64,000 nucleotides of DNA, taken from the NCBI GenBank assembly GCA_031548025.1, contig JAVBRM010000114.1:33774-97773 (forward strand). The letters are read 5' to 3'. Positions 25,134-34,800 of this stretch are shown in pieces (position 1 is the stretch's first letter; each line of letters begins with the position of its first letter). A program made the position numbers and the translations under genes. A model generated the notes under the pieces. It did not search any database. It saw only the letters and a program-made list of their open reading frames with translations, and was not told where the DNA came from. The stretch is from UBA5239 sp031548025 (GTDB taxonomy: Bacteria > Verrucomicrobiota > Lentisphaeria > Victivallales > Victivallaceae).

Positions 25134-25586
25134 ATGAATATCAGAGCGAAAACGACGGCGACGGTCCGGAAACGTTCCGTCAGCGCCAAAGAAGTTATCT
25201 GGGGTAAATTCGATATCCTGTTTTTTGTGATAATTCTTGGCTTGGGAATTTTTGCGGCAGTCAGTCTGCGCCTGACTTTCAACTCCAAGGGGGTGGCGAT
25301 GTCGCGCGAATCCGAATCCATCCGCAGTGAAATCCATTCTTTGAAGCGTGAGATCGAAAACCTGTCTACCCGGCGCGAGGCCCTGATGTCCTGGCCGAAT
25401 ATCCGGTTGCGGATCTCGCAGTTCAATTTGCCGTTGCGGCTGCCGAACCCCGTCCAGGTCTATCGGATGGCGGTAAATTACGATAATAACGGATTGGGAC
25501 GTATCGGCAGTTTCTCGCATCAGACTGCCGACAATACCGTTACCGACACCAGTTTCAGGAGTCATATGGGGAATGCTGACCAGTAA
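25134..25586 (+). CDS. ftsL: FtsL-like cell division protein
   Basis: 150 residues with the ATG at 25134 preceded by GGAGGA. The layout is that of FtsL/DivIC: a short basic cytoplasmic N-terminus, one membrane helix at about residues 30-50 (ILFFVIILGLGIFAAVSL), then a heptad-like coiled coil (ESESIRSEIHSLKREIENLSTRRE). Sequence similarity alone is low in this family; position between rsmH and ftsI supports the name. Overlaps ftsI by 14 bases. Confidence 0.8.
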   Translation: MNIRAKTTATVRKRSVSAKEVIWGKFDILFFVIILGLGIFAAVSLRLTFNSKGVAMSRESESIRSEIHSLKREIENLSTRREALMSWPNIRLRISQFNLPLRLPNPVQVYRMAVNYDNNGLGRIGSFSHQTADNTVTDTSFRSHMGNADQ

Positions 25587-27588
25587 TGATGGCGTCAAAG
25601 TACGCATCTATTTTGTGGTGGTAATCTTATTTGGACTCTTTGTTTACGTGGGAGTAGTGCTGTATCGCCTGCAGATAGTCAGGCACGACGAGCTCTACGA
25701 TAAAGCCAAAAAACGCTATACCGCGGTCCACACCAAAGTCGGGAAACGCGGCGAAATCCGGGACATCGACGGCCATTTGCTGGTCGGCAATGTCCCGGTC
25801 ACTCAGATCGTCGCCGACCCGAGCATTATCGATCCCGGAGTCAAGGAGGAAAAGCTGGCTTGGCTCCTGAATTCGTATTTCGGCAGCGATTACCGGGAAA
25901 CTCTGCGCAATCTTCAGCAGAAAGAACGCCGGCGGAAAAATCAGGACGGTTCGTTCACCACCTTGCCGCGCCAATACGCTATAATGGTAAAAGAGGCCGC
26001 GTTCGATGACGCCGAGCGTTTCAAAACTACTTTGAGGGTCAATGATATTCGCGGAGTCTCTTTCCGTGAAGGATACCGCCGTTATTATCCGAAAAATATG
26101 TTGATGGCCAACGTGTTGGGATTCATCGGCGGCGGCGGGGTGGAATCCGCCCGCGAAGACACCACCAAACCGGCGGTGACCGAAGAGCATTATGAAGTCG
26201 ACCGTTCCGGCATCAAGTTGCCGTATGGCGAGGGGATTCGCGAGGATGCCCGCGACGGTGAGCATGTTTATCTGACCATCAGCGAGCCCATTCAGTCGAT
26301 TGTCGAGGAAGAACTCGACAAGGTCATGCAAAAATGGAAGCCGAAAACCGCTTACGCGGTAATGGCCGATCCCCGGACCGGCAATATTATGGCGTTGGCC
26401 CAGCGTCCTTCCTTCAACCCCAATGACCGGAGCAAAATGGATGGCGAGGCTTGGCGTGTCCGGGCGATTGAAGACTCTTTCGAACCCGGTTCGGTTATGA
26501 AACCGCTGGTTGTAGCCGGGGCCCTCGACTTGGGGATCGTGTCGCCGCGTACCATGGTCGATTGTGAAAACGGCCTCTGGGTGTATCAGAACCGCAGCAT
26601 GCGGGACACCCATCCGGAAAAAATGGTTCCGGTAAGCGACGTCATCAAGTTTTCCAGTAACATCGGCACCGCCAAAATCGGGTTGATGCTGGGGAAGGAG
26701 CGTTTGAATACGATTCTTCGCAGTTTCGGCCTGGGAACGCGGAGCGGCATTCCCATCAAACCGGAAACTGCCGGACAGTTTTCCAAGCTCAATAACTGGG
26801 ACGCGCTTTCGATAACACGTTTCCCGATCGGCTATGGCGTCGGGGTTTCGCCGGTCCAGATGGTGCGGGCCTATTGCGCTCTGGCCGATGGCGGTAATCT
26901 GCGCAAACTGCGTCTGATCGACCGGGTGGAGGACGCCGAAACCGGCGAGGTTATTAAGATAGCGATGGATGATCCTGTCAATATTTATAATAACGCGGAA
27001 CGCGCCAACCAGATCGTCGACATGATGGCTTCGGTGACTCAGCGCGGCGGTACCGCGACCCGCGCCGCCATTCCCGGCTATGAAGTCGCCGGCAAGACTG
27101 GGACCAGCCGTAAATGGATACCCGGCAACCGGGAAACCGGCCAGCGCGGCGCGTATTCATACAGCAAATCCTACGCGACGTTCGCGGGTTTCGTCCCGGC
27201 CCGTGACCCGGCTTTCGTCCTGGTGGTGGTGGTGGACGAGGCTGTCGGAAGTATTTACGGGGGAGTCGTAGCGGCTCCCGCCTTCAAGGATATCGCCTCC
27301 AGAACTCTGAAATTCCTTGATATCAAAGAAGATCCGGCACTGCTGCCGCCGGAGCGGACGACCGCCGCCACCCGTCCCGCGGCGCCAAGCCAGCCTCAGG
27401 CGGCCGCCAGGCCCGCGGCGCCAACTGCGCCCGCGGTATCGACGGTCCCGGCGCCGACGGTCAGGCGGCAACCGGCTGCCCCGGCTACTCCGGTCGTCAA
27501 ACCGCCGGAAAAACGTGAAAAAGTCTTTATCCCACTGGATGAAAATTATTATCGCCGGGGATACCGGCAAAATCAGAATAAAAGGTGA
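25573..27588 (+). CDS. ftsI: Septal peptidoglycan transpeptidase (class B PBP)
   Basis: 671 residues. One N-terminal membrane helix (IYFVVVILFGLFVYVGVVLY), a pedestal domain (GKRGEIRDIDGHLLV), then the transpeptidase domain. Active-site motifs are S307-V-M-K310, S361-S-N363 and K508-T-G510. The last ~100 residues are a proline/alanine-rich tail (RPAAPSQPQAAARPAAPTAP), longer than usual. It crosslinks septal peptidoglycan in the periplasm. Start chosen at the ATG overlapping the ftsL end, implying translational coupling. Confidence 0.95.
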   Translation: MLTSNDGVKVRIYFVVVILFGLFVYVGVVLYRLQIVRHDELYDKAKKRYTAVHTKVGKRGEIRDIDGHLLVGNVPVTQIVADPSIIDPGVKEEKLAWLLNSYFGSDYRETLRNLQQKERRRKNQDGSFTTLPRQYAIMVKEAAFDDAERFKTTLRVNDIRGVSFREGYRRYYPKNMLMANVLGFIGGGGVESAREDTTKPAVTEEHYEVDRSGIKLPYGEGIREDARDGEHVYLTISEPIQSIVEEELDKVMQKWKPKTAYAVMADPRTGNIMALAQRPSFNPNDRSKMDGEAWRVRAIEDSFEPGSVMKPLVVAGALDLGIVSPRTMVDCENGLWVYQNRSMRDTHPEKMVPVSDVIKFSSNIGTAKIGLMLGKERLNTILRSFGLGTRSGIPIKPETAGQFSKLNNWDALSITRFPIGYGVGVSPVQMVRAYCALADGGNLRKLRLIDRVEDAETGEVIKIAMDDPVNIYNNAERANQIVDMMASVTQRGGTATRAAIPGYEVAGKTGTSRKWIPGNRETGQRGAYSYSKSYATFAGFVPARDPAFVLVVVVDEAVGSIYGGVVAAPAFKDIASRTLKFLDIKEDPALLPPERTTAATRPAAPSQPQAAARPAAPTAPAVSTVPAPTVRRQPAAPATPVVKPPEKREKVFIPLDENYYRRGYRQNQNKR

Positions 27589-27594
27589 ACAATA

Positions 27595-29019
27595 ATGGGT
27601 AATTATTTCGATGACAGTCATTTACCGGTGATACCAAAGGGCTCGCACCTGCATTTCGTCGGCATCGGCGGCATCGGGATGAGCGGTTTGGCCAAAATGC
27701 TGGTTGAACAGGGGTTCAAAGTTACCGGCAGCGACCGCGGAGCCGACAAGCCGGAGAACCGCCGGATTATCGATACGCTGGCTAACTCCGGGATTCGGAT
27801 TTTTCCCCAGAACGGTTCGTTCAGTGAAATCAGCGAACCGGATTACTTGATTTACTCCTCGGCCATTGAGACTGACAACCCGGATTTTCAGGCCGCCCCG
27901 AATACCCCCCGCGAACATCGCGCCATGACCTTGGCCGCCGCGATCAACGGCATGGAACACTGCACCGCGATTGCCGTCAGCGGCAGTTGCGGCAAAACCA
28001 CCGTCACCGGCTGGCTGGGCGAAACCATGTATCTGGCCGGAATGGAGCCGACCTGTCTGAACGGCGGGTTGATGAACCGTTTTCATACCGAAGACAACGC
28101 CGGCAATTACGTGCACGGCGACGGCAAATATCTGGTCTTCGAAGCCGACGAAAGTGACGGCAGTCTGGTGGCCTACAGTCCTGATTATGCGTTGATTATG
28201 AATATCGGGACCGACCATTACAGCAAGGCGGAGCTGGCGGAGCTGTTCGGACAGTTTATCGGCAAAGTCCGCAAGGGCATCGTCATCGAGTGCGACGCCT
28301 GGCACCGGCTGCGGGGATTCATTCCCGATCACCTGAAAGTGGTGGTTTTCGACGGCGACGGCCAGGAGGGCCAGTGGCGTCTGACCGGCTACCGGTATAC
28401 CGAAGGCCGGATTGTCGGTGAAGTCAACAACTCATTCAAATTTGAAATTCCGCTCAGTGGCAAACACAATGCCGTCAACGCGATGGCCGTAATGGCAATG
28501 ATGGACATTCTGGGCGTGCCGCCGGAAAAAAGCGCTCCGCTGCTGAAAGAATTCAAAGGCGTCTGGCGGCGTTTCGACTACATGGGCAAGATGCCGAACG
28601 GCGCGCGGGTCTACGACGATTACGCGCACAATGTGGAAAAAATCGCCTCCTGTATCGCTTCGGCCCAGGAACTGGTTTCGGATGGCCGGGTGTTCGCGAT
28701 CTTCCAGCCGCACGGCTTCGGCCCGCTCGGCTTCATGCGCAAAGACCTGTTGCCGGAACTCGAAAAAACCTTGCGTGCCGATGACCGTTTCATCTTTCTG
28801 CCGCCCTATTATGCGGGTGGTACTTCCTCATTCAAGCCGACTTCGGAAGAAGTGGCGGCCGAGTATCAGAGCCGCGGCACGAAGAATTATTCATCCTTTC
28901 CCTATCGCTCGGATATTGTCGCCATGCTGCAGGACGAAGCCACGAACAAAGACCTGGTCCTGATTATGGGCGCCAGGGACAACTCCCTCTCCGACTGGGC
29001 CTTGGAAATTACGAAATAA
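27595..29019 (+). CDS. murC: UDP-N-acetylmuramate--L-alanine ligase
   Basis: 474 residues. The N-terminal Rossmann domain begins with HFVGIGGIGMSGLAKMLVEQG, typical of MurC. The ATP-binding loop is GSCGKTT at residues 130-136, followed by FEADESDGSL, the central-domain NIGTDHY, GKHNAVNAMA, and the C-terminal DDYAHNVEKI. Mpl, the murein-tripeptide ligase, is a related alternative, but cluster position favours MurC. It directly follows ftsI (6 bases) and ends at a strong terminator. The usual intervening genes murE, murF, mraY, murD, ftsW and murG are absent here. Confidence 0.88.
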   Translation: MGNYFDDSHLPVIPKGSHLHFVGIGGIGMSGLAKMLVEQGFKVTGSDRGADKPENRRIIDTLANSGIRIFPQNGSFSEISEPDYLIYSSAIETDNPDFQAAPNTPREHRAMTLAAAINGMEHCTAIAVSGSCGKTTVTGWLGETMYLAGMEPTCLNGGLMNRFHTEDNAGNYVHGDGKYLVFEADESDGSLVAYSPDYALIMNIGTDHYSKAELAELFGQFIGKVRKGIVIECDAWHRLRGFIPDHLKVVVFDGDGQEGQWRLTGYRYTEGRIVGEVNNSFKFEIPLSGKHNAVNAMAVMAMMDILGVPPEKSAPLLKEFKGVWRRFDYMGKMPNGARVYDDYAHNVEKIASCIASAQELVSDGRVFAIFQPHGFGPLGFMRKDLLPELEKTLRADDRFIFLPPYYAGGTSSFKPTSEEVAAEYQSRGTKNYSSFPYRSDIVAMLQDEATNKDLVLIMGARDNSLSDWALEITK

Positions 29020-29051
29020 AAAAGCGGGGACGATAAAATCCCCGCTTTTTT
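29018..29051. terminator. Bidirectional rho-independent terminator
   Basis: AAAAAAGCGGGGA (29018-29030) and TCCCCGCTTTTTT (29039-29051) are perfect complements around an 8-base loop. It ends the dcw unit on the plus strand and the nagB unit on the minus strand, which converge here. Confidence 0.92.
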
Positions 29052-29066
29052 GATCGATACCGGAAT

Positions 29067-29834
29067 TTATCTCGCGCAGAGATCCCGGGTGATTTTGGAG
29101 AGGTTGGCAGCGGAGGTGCTGTCCAGATAAGTCACGCAATCGGGATGGAAACGGATGACCGAAGCCGGATGGTTCGGGCAGAGTTCGCCTTCGATGGTGA
29201 TCTTGACGGCGTTGGCCTTGCGGCTGTCCGGAACAGTGTTGATGATGGCTTTGCTCTTCAGAATCTGGCGAACAGCCATGGAAATCGCCTGTTTCGGCAC
29301 GTCGTTGATGGTCGGGAACCAGCCTTCGCCGAGCTGCTGCTTGCGGCAGGCTTCGTCGAGATCGACGACCAGATAGGCGGCTTCGGTTTCGAAATCGGCC
29401 GGCGGATCATTGAACGCGATGTGACCGTTTTCGCCGATGCCGATGAAGCAGACGTCGATCGGATGCTGAGCAATGGTTTTGCCGAGTTCATCGCAGGTCT
29501 GCTGCGGATTCGGATTGCTGCCATCCACATAAAAAGCGGCTTTCAGAGGGGCGGGCAGGTTGGCCACAAAGCGTTCCTTAATGTATTTGCGGAAGCTGGC
29601 GGGGTGGCTTTCGGGGAGGCCCACGTATTCGTCGAGGTGGAACATGGTGATTTTGCTCCAATCAATGCCGGGGGCCTTGATCAGGTTCTGGAGCATGGCG
29701 AACTGGCTGGCGCCGGTGGCGATGATGATGTTGGCTTCGCCGCGTTCGGCAATGGCCTGGCGGATTTTTTCTGCACCGCGTGCGGCGGCGGCAGCGCCCA
29801 TCTTTTCGACTGTGGAGTAGATTTGTACTGTCAT
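29067..29834 (-). CDS. nagB: Glucosamine-6-phosphate deaminase
   Basis: 255 residues. NagB converts glucosamine 6-phosphate to fructose 6-phosphate and ammonia, completing amino-sugar catabolism. Diagnostic segments are ATGASQFAMLQNL (phosphate loop), MFHLDEYVGLPESHPASFR, GIGENGHIAFNDPPADF and the C-terminal VRQILKSKAIINTVPDSRKA. The relation to GlcN6P deaminase-like paralogues acting on other amino sugars cannot be excluded. Downstream of and probably co-transcribed with the LacI gene (20-base gap). Confidence 0.92.
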   Translation of the reverse strand: MTVQIYSTVEKMGAAAAARGAEKIRQAIAERGEANIIIATGASQFAMLQNLIKAPGIDWSKITMFHLDEYVGLPESHPASFRKYIKERFVANLPAPLKAAFYVDGSNPNPQQTCDELGKTIAQHPIDVCFIGIGENGHIAFNDPPADFETEAAYLVVDLDEACRKQQLGEGWFPTINDVPKQAISMAVRQILKSKAIINTVPDSRKANAVKITIEGELCPNHPASVIRFHPDCVTYLDSTSAANLSKITRDLCAR

Positions 29835-29854
29835 TTTCTTTCCTTGTTTAAGGG

Positions 29855-30838
29855 TTAATGGTTGTTGTTATTGCAATGTGAACATGATTCACGGATCACT
29901 AATTCCGGCTTCAGAAGGATGACCTTTTCGCCGCGGCGTTTGAAAATCAACTCGAAAGCGGCATCCACCATTTGCGCGATCGGCACCCGGATGGTGGTCA
30001 GGGCCGGGATCATCAAACCCGCCGCCGGGATATCGTCGAAACCGGTCAGCGACACATCCTGCGGCACCGAAAGACCGGCATTGTAAAGCGCCCGCAGCCC
30101 GCCCTGGGCCGTGATGTCGTCGGCGGCCATGATGACCGAGGGCAGCTTTTTCCGGGTTTTTGTCAACAGTTTTTCCATGGCGCGCAAACCGGTATTTTCG
30201 CCTTCCGAAGCGATGCTGAAAGTGATATTTCGTTCGATGGTTGCCAGGATGTTGCGGCGGCGCAAATGCGGTCCGGTATTGCCGCCGATAAAGCCGATAT
30301 CATGATGCCCGAGACGGCAGAGGTATTCTGCCAATAGGCCGAGTCCGGCGGTTTCGTCAACCTCGACCCGGGCTACGCCGGGGTAGTCGTTGTCCGAACC
30401 GATTTGGGCCACCGGTATATCTCGGGAGAGAAATTCTTCCACCCACGCGGCGCTGATATCGCTGCCGCAAATGATCAGGGCATCCAGTTGAAACCTCAAC
30501 AGCGAGGAAATATCGCGCGGCTTGTTCTTGCTCAGGTCGAAACCGGTCAGGATCAGCGAACAGCCGTTTTTCCGCGCCTGTTCCTGGATGGCGCCGGTCA
30601 TCCGGCCCAGAAACGGGTCGTCGAAATCTTTGATGACTACGCCGATGGTTTTCGACTTGGCGCCGCGCAGAGTCAAGGCGGCGGCATTTGGGACATAACC
30701 CAGCTCGCGGGCGGTTTCGCGGATTTTTCGAACGGTCTCTTCGGACGCGCCGATATTGGCGGCGGTGCCGGTCAGAGCCCGCGACACCAGCGAAGGCGAG
30801 ATGCCGAGTTGCTTTGCGATTGTCTTCTGAGTAACCAT
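29855..30838 (-). CDS. LacI-family regulator of the nagB unit
   Basis: 327 residues. HTH at 1-25 (VTQKTIAKQLGISPSLVSRAL), hinge ARELGYVPNAAALTLRGAKSKTIGVVI, then a binding domain with DDPFLGRM, GFDLSKN and DDIPAAGL. Two identical 14-base palindromes lie 13-26 and 59-72 bases upstream of its start, and nagB follows it by 20 bases. Autoregulation and control of nagB by an amino-sugar phosphate or related signal is a fair inference. Confidence 0.94.
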   Translation of the reverse strand: MVTQKTIAKQLGISPSLVSRALTGTAANIGASEETVRKIRETARELGYVPNAAALTLRGAKSKTIGVVIKDFDDPFLGRMTGAIQEQARKNGCSLILTGFDLSKNKPRDISSLLRFQLDALIICGSDISAAWVEEFLSRDIPVAQIGSDNDYPGVARVEVDETAGLGLLAEYLCRLGHHDIGFIGGNTGPHLRRRNILATIERNITFSIASEGENTGLRAMEKLLTKTRKKLPSVIMAADDITAQGGLRALYNAGLSVPQDVSLTGFDDIPAAGLMIPALTTIRVPIAQMVDAAFELIFKRRGEKVILLKPELVIRESCSHCNNNNH

Positions 30839-30850
30839 TCGTTTCTATAT

Positions 30851-30864
30851 CTCATACGTGTGAG
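30851..30864. promoter_or_regulatory. LacI-type operator O1
   Basis: CTCATACGTGTGAG, a palindrome apart from one base-pair position (T/C vs G/A), 12 bases upstream of the LacI start codon. Identical to 30897-30910. Confidence 0.75.
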
Positions 30865-30896
30865 TATAGTATAACGCGGTTTATGGAAATGTCAAT

Positions 30897-30910
30897 CTCA
30901 TACGTGTGAG
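30897..30910. promoter_or_regulatory. LacI-type operator O2
   Basis: A second exact CTCATACGTGTGAG, 46 bases (between four and five helical turns) from the first. The intervening sequence contains the probable promoter of the LacI-nagB unit. Confidence 0.75.
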
Positions 30911-30953
30911 ATTTTGAATTTTTTACATGGAAAGGATCTTGGCGGCTGCCCGG

Positions 30954-31823
30954 TTACGGACAACTGAATATATTCTGGCCGGCGGTCCGCAGCCAGCGGA
31001 GGAAATCCCGGCGGCTGGAATCCGGGCCGGGGTTGCCCAATTCAAAGTTATACAGCCCGGAATAAGCGATTTCCGCCAGCGCGGCCGCGGCGGCGTTCCA
31101 ATCCACGCCGCCTTTCTTCGGTGAGAATATCGGCGGAATATGCAAATCGTCTTTATACCAGAAACCCATGGTGTCTCTGGCGGTGACGTGCATGCCGGTA
31201 TTGTCATGGAGATGGAGGGCGATCAGCCGTTTACCCGCGCCGCGGATGAATTCATCCGCCTGGTTCGGAGTCAGGTTCAAGTGCCCGATATCGAGGCAGA
31301 TACCGATATTGTCCGCGCCCGCGCCGTCGATGATCGCCAGCAGTTCAGGGAGTCCGGGAGCGGTGTCCGGGGTGTTTTCCAACGCCACGCGCAGCGGCAT
31401 GTTGCGGGTATGCTCCGCCAGTTGCCGGACGGAATCGCATTGCAGTTCCAACACTTGTTGAGACGGTATATTTTCATAAAGCGCCTGCCAGCCGCCGACA
31501 TGGATGGCTCCGGCTGTGATGCCCAACTCGGCATAAGTATCGATCCATTGGCGGGTAATGTCGAGCGCTTCCTGACGTTTGGCCGTCAAGGCATTGCCCA
31601 GGTCGATCCGGTTGCGCAAATGTCCCTGGGTAATTTTCAGCCCGGCGTCTTCAAATCGTCGCCTTGCTTCCTGTCTCTCGTTGGCGCTCAGTCCAACCAT
31701 GACTTCGCCGTGGGACAGGCTTATTTCCGCATATTCGAAACCGCATTTGGTCAGATTCTCGACCGCGGCCCAGAATTCTTTGCCGCCGGCCTCCGTTGAA
31801 ACTGCAATTTTCTTTTCGTTCAT
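30954..31823 (-). CDS. Sugar phosphate isomerase/epimerase family protein
   Basis: 289 residues of the xylose-isomerase-like TIM barrel (AP endonuclease 2 superfamily). Visible are AEISLSHGEVMVG, VALENTPD, ICLDIGHLNL and LIALHLHDN, the metal-ligand strands that usually carry E, D-H and H residues. Substrate unknown. It is 52 bases after the beta-helix gene on the same strand, so it may be the last gene of the GntR-SBP cassette, but an upstream palindrome suggests extra control. Confidence 0.87.
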   Translation of the reverse strand: MNEKKIAVSTEAGGKEFWAAVENLTKCGFEYAEISLSHGEVMVGLSANERQEARRRFEDAGLKITQGHLRNRIDLGNALTAKRQEALDITRQWIDTYAELGITAGAIHVGGWQALYENIPSQQVLELQCDSVRQLAEHTRNMPLRVALENTPDTAPGLPELLAIIDGAGADNIGICLDIGHLNLTPNQADEFIRGAGKRLIALHLHDNTGMHVTARDTMGFWYKDDLHIPPIFSPKKGGVDWNAAAAALAEIAYSGLYNFELGNPGPDSSRRDFLRWLRTAGQNIFSCP

Positions 31824-31833
31824 TTGCTTTTAT

Positions 31834-31849
31834 CCCTGTTTTAACAGGG
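31834..31849. promoter_or_regulatory. Palindrome overlapping the isomerase ribosome-binding site
   Basis: CCCTGTT (31834-31840) and AACAGGG (31843-31849) are perfect inverted arms. On the minus strand one arm forms the AGGG of the Shine-Dalgarno region 11 bases before the isomerase ATG. It could be an operator, or an mRNA hairpin that hides the ribosome-binding site. Confidence 0.45.
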
Positions 31850-31875
31850 TAAATATATCGTATCACTGTGTAATT

Positions 31876-34800
31876 TCAATCTCCGGTTTGAAAACGTCCA
31901 TTGACAAAGCGGCTCGGATCGAGTCCGATCGGCCGTCCGTCGGCACCCACCAGCGGAGGATTCGGAAAGCAGTGTTCGAAGTCGAGTTCGCCTAATTTGG
32001 GGCCGCCCGGCTCGTAGTTGTCGCTGCGCCACTGTTTCAGCCAATGTTCATAGTCACGGTAAGGACGCAGTTTCACCAGTTGGTCAATCTTGGGATCGGC
32101 ATAAAACGAAGTCGGCTTTTTACCGGTCAGCCGGTGGTAATCGTCGAAGGTCATGACCTTGCGTTCGCCGCGAAGCGCCGGTTCGATGATCAGTCCTTCC
32201 GGCGGTTTCGAGGAATTCATGAATATCTCGAACTTCAGCCAGATTCTGGTCTGCTGCGGCAGGCGCATGTAGTAACAGTTGTAGGCTTCGACCAACTTGT
32301 CGGGGTCATCGCAAATCAGTACGGGACTGCGTTCCTTGTTGAGGTTCTGATCGTAAAAGATATTGTGAGTGATGGTGCTCGTCATTTTTCTATTGCTGAG
32401 CAGCAGCAGACTGCCTTGTACGCTGAGGTAAAAAAGATTGTTGGCGATTAACGGATTGTCGCTGCGGTGCAGAACGATGCCCTCATAACCGCCCAGGACA
32501 AAGTTATTGCGGAATACGAAGTTGTCCGCATGGTAACCGGTAACGAATTCAGAGGTAAACAGCCGGCGGGTCCGCCCGTCGTAAAGGCATCCTTCAATCG
32601 TTATATGCGGGCTTTCGGTCAGCAGGAAAACTCCGTGAAGGTCTCCGCCGGCAAAACCGCTGAAATTGATGCCTTCGATTTTGATGTGGCTTTTGGCGAA
32701 AATCTGGAACGCCGTATTGTAGGCGAAAAGCCCGTCCATCACAACCTTGGTTCCGCGTTCGGCCCGGAATATGATTGGTTTGCCCTGATCGCCGGTGGCG
32801 CGGAGACGGACCGTTTCGGAATAAGTTCCGGCTTTGATGACTACGGTATCTCCCGCCTTGACCATGTCCGCCGCATGGGAAATGGAGCGGAAGGGTTTTT
32901 CCGGGTTGCCGGGGTTGGCGTCGTCGCCCGTGGTCGAGACATGATAGGTTGCGGGGGCGGCGTCGGCGGGCAAGGTAGTGAATTCCATCAGGCCGCTGGT
33001 GGCGGTTGAGACGGGGAACATATAATCATAGGGCGCCGGTTGGCGCAAATTGCCCTGAAAACGATAATAATATTTTTTCCCGGGTTGCAGTCCGGCGAGC
33101 GAAATCGTATGGAGCAATTGCTCCCGGGGTTGCCCGTACAGAGTAAGCATGATCACCGGTAATTCATTTTTGCACTCCGGGGTGTCGCCCCAATGCAAAG
33201 TGCTGGATACCGCCGCGCGGTTGGTCCACATTTCCAGGTTGGCGGTAGTCGCGGTTACCGAGTGAGTTTCGGTTTTGAGGATATTCAACGGCGGCGGCTC
33301 CTGGCGCATGCGGTGCTGGCCGATTGCCAGTCCGAGGAAGGAGCGGCCGGCGACTTCAGGAGCATTTTTCAGGCTGAAATCGCCTTTCTCCGGCGCGGTG
33401 TATTGAGGCTGGAATTCGGCGGGGCTCAGGTCACTGAGCGACATTCCGGCGCCCGTGCCGGGAGCTTCGAGAATATTGGCGTAGCTGAAGGAATCCGGGC
33501 ACTTGTCCAACCGATAAGTTATATTCGAATTGTTGCGTATTTCCAATCCCTTAACCCCGACGGCGGTGATGCCGAGTGGTGTATTGGCGAAACCGCAGTC
33601 GGCAACCTTCACCCGGTCGGCGCGGACTGCTACCGAGGATTCGCTCTGGCCGAGGAAATTCAGGTGGCGGATCGTGACGCCCGGCGCGGCGGCGGTGATG
33701 CCGGTTTTGCCCCCGGAAATGATGGCGTAAGCGCCGAGACCGCGGGTCGCCAGCGTCACTCCCGGCGTCGTAATGGTGACGTCTCCGGCATAAGTGCCGG
33801 GCAGAATGTACAGGATGCCGTTTTCCGGCAGGTTTTTCACTGCGTGGGCCAGGGTTTTCCAGGCGGACTTGACCGAAGTGGCTTCGCCCGCGTCCTTGCC
33901 GTTCGGAGCCAGGTAGCGAATGCGGGAATCAAACGGAATTCCGACGGTCAGCCCGGAGTCTGACTGCGGGTGATAATCCATATTTTCGGGGTCGGCCAGC
34001 AGACGGTCGCGCTTGGCTCGGTCCATCTTTTCTTTGCGGAGATGCAGTGAATTGTAAGTCTGGTTGCCCTTGACATAGTTATTCCAGATATAAGTGGAGT
34101 TGCGGGTGACGGTGGCGGCGATACCTTTGTCGCTGGTGACGTTGACCACTTCGGAATCTTTTTCACCGCCGGTCTTGATGTAAGTCGAGCCTCCCGAGGC
34201 GATGCAGTCTTCGATCCGGCATTGGATGGCGTCTTTGCCGCCGCCGTAAAAGCGGAAGGCGTTGCCGTGCGAGGAAAAGGAAAGACAGCGGCGGATGACC
34301 GAGCGTTCGGCCGGAGTGTACATGATGATGCTGCCGCCGGAATTGCCGAATTGTGTGCCGTTGGCATAGCCGGTGCTGTCTTCAATGACGCAGTCGGCGG
34401 CGCCTTCAAAAAGGAGCCCGGCGGCGTTGGCAAATGCCGTGCACTGACGCGCCGTGCAATGGCTGGGATTGGTGAGTTTCAAGCCCCAGCGGAATTTGAA
34501 CTGTCCCAGCGCCACTCCGGAGGCAAAGCCGCGGAACGCGAGGTTTTCAATCAAGACATTGTGCACCCGTCCGTCACTGTCCGGCGGCTGCAGTTCAAGC
34601 CCGCTGGCGTTGATGACGCTGATCAGCAACCGGTGGGCCGACGGCGATTCGAGGTCGGAGGTCGCCAGATAGAGTTTGCGCTCTTTTTCGTCAAGGTACC
34701 AGGCCGGAGCGCGGTATCGGACCTCCTCCAGTGAAGGGACCCGCCGGTAAAGGCTCAAGGTATCGATTTCATTGACCGCTTCCACCGGGCGGTTCCAGTC

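Noticed and set aside
27317..27595. Arginine/proline-rich open frame at the end of ftsI
   Set aside because: Alternative-frame reading of the Pro/Ala-rich ftsI tail; it has no start signal of its own.
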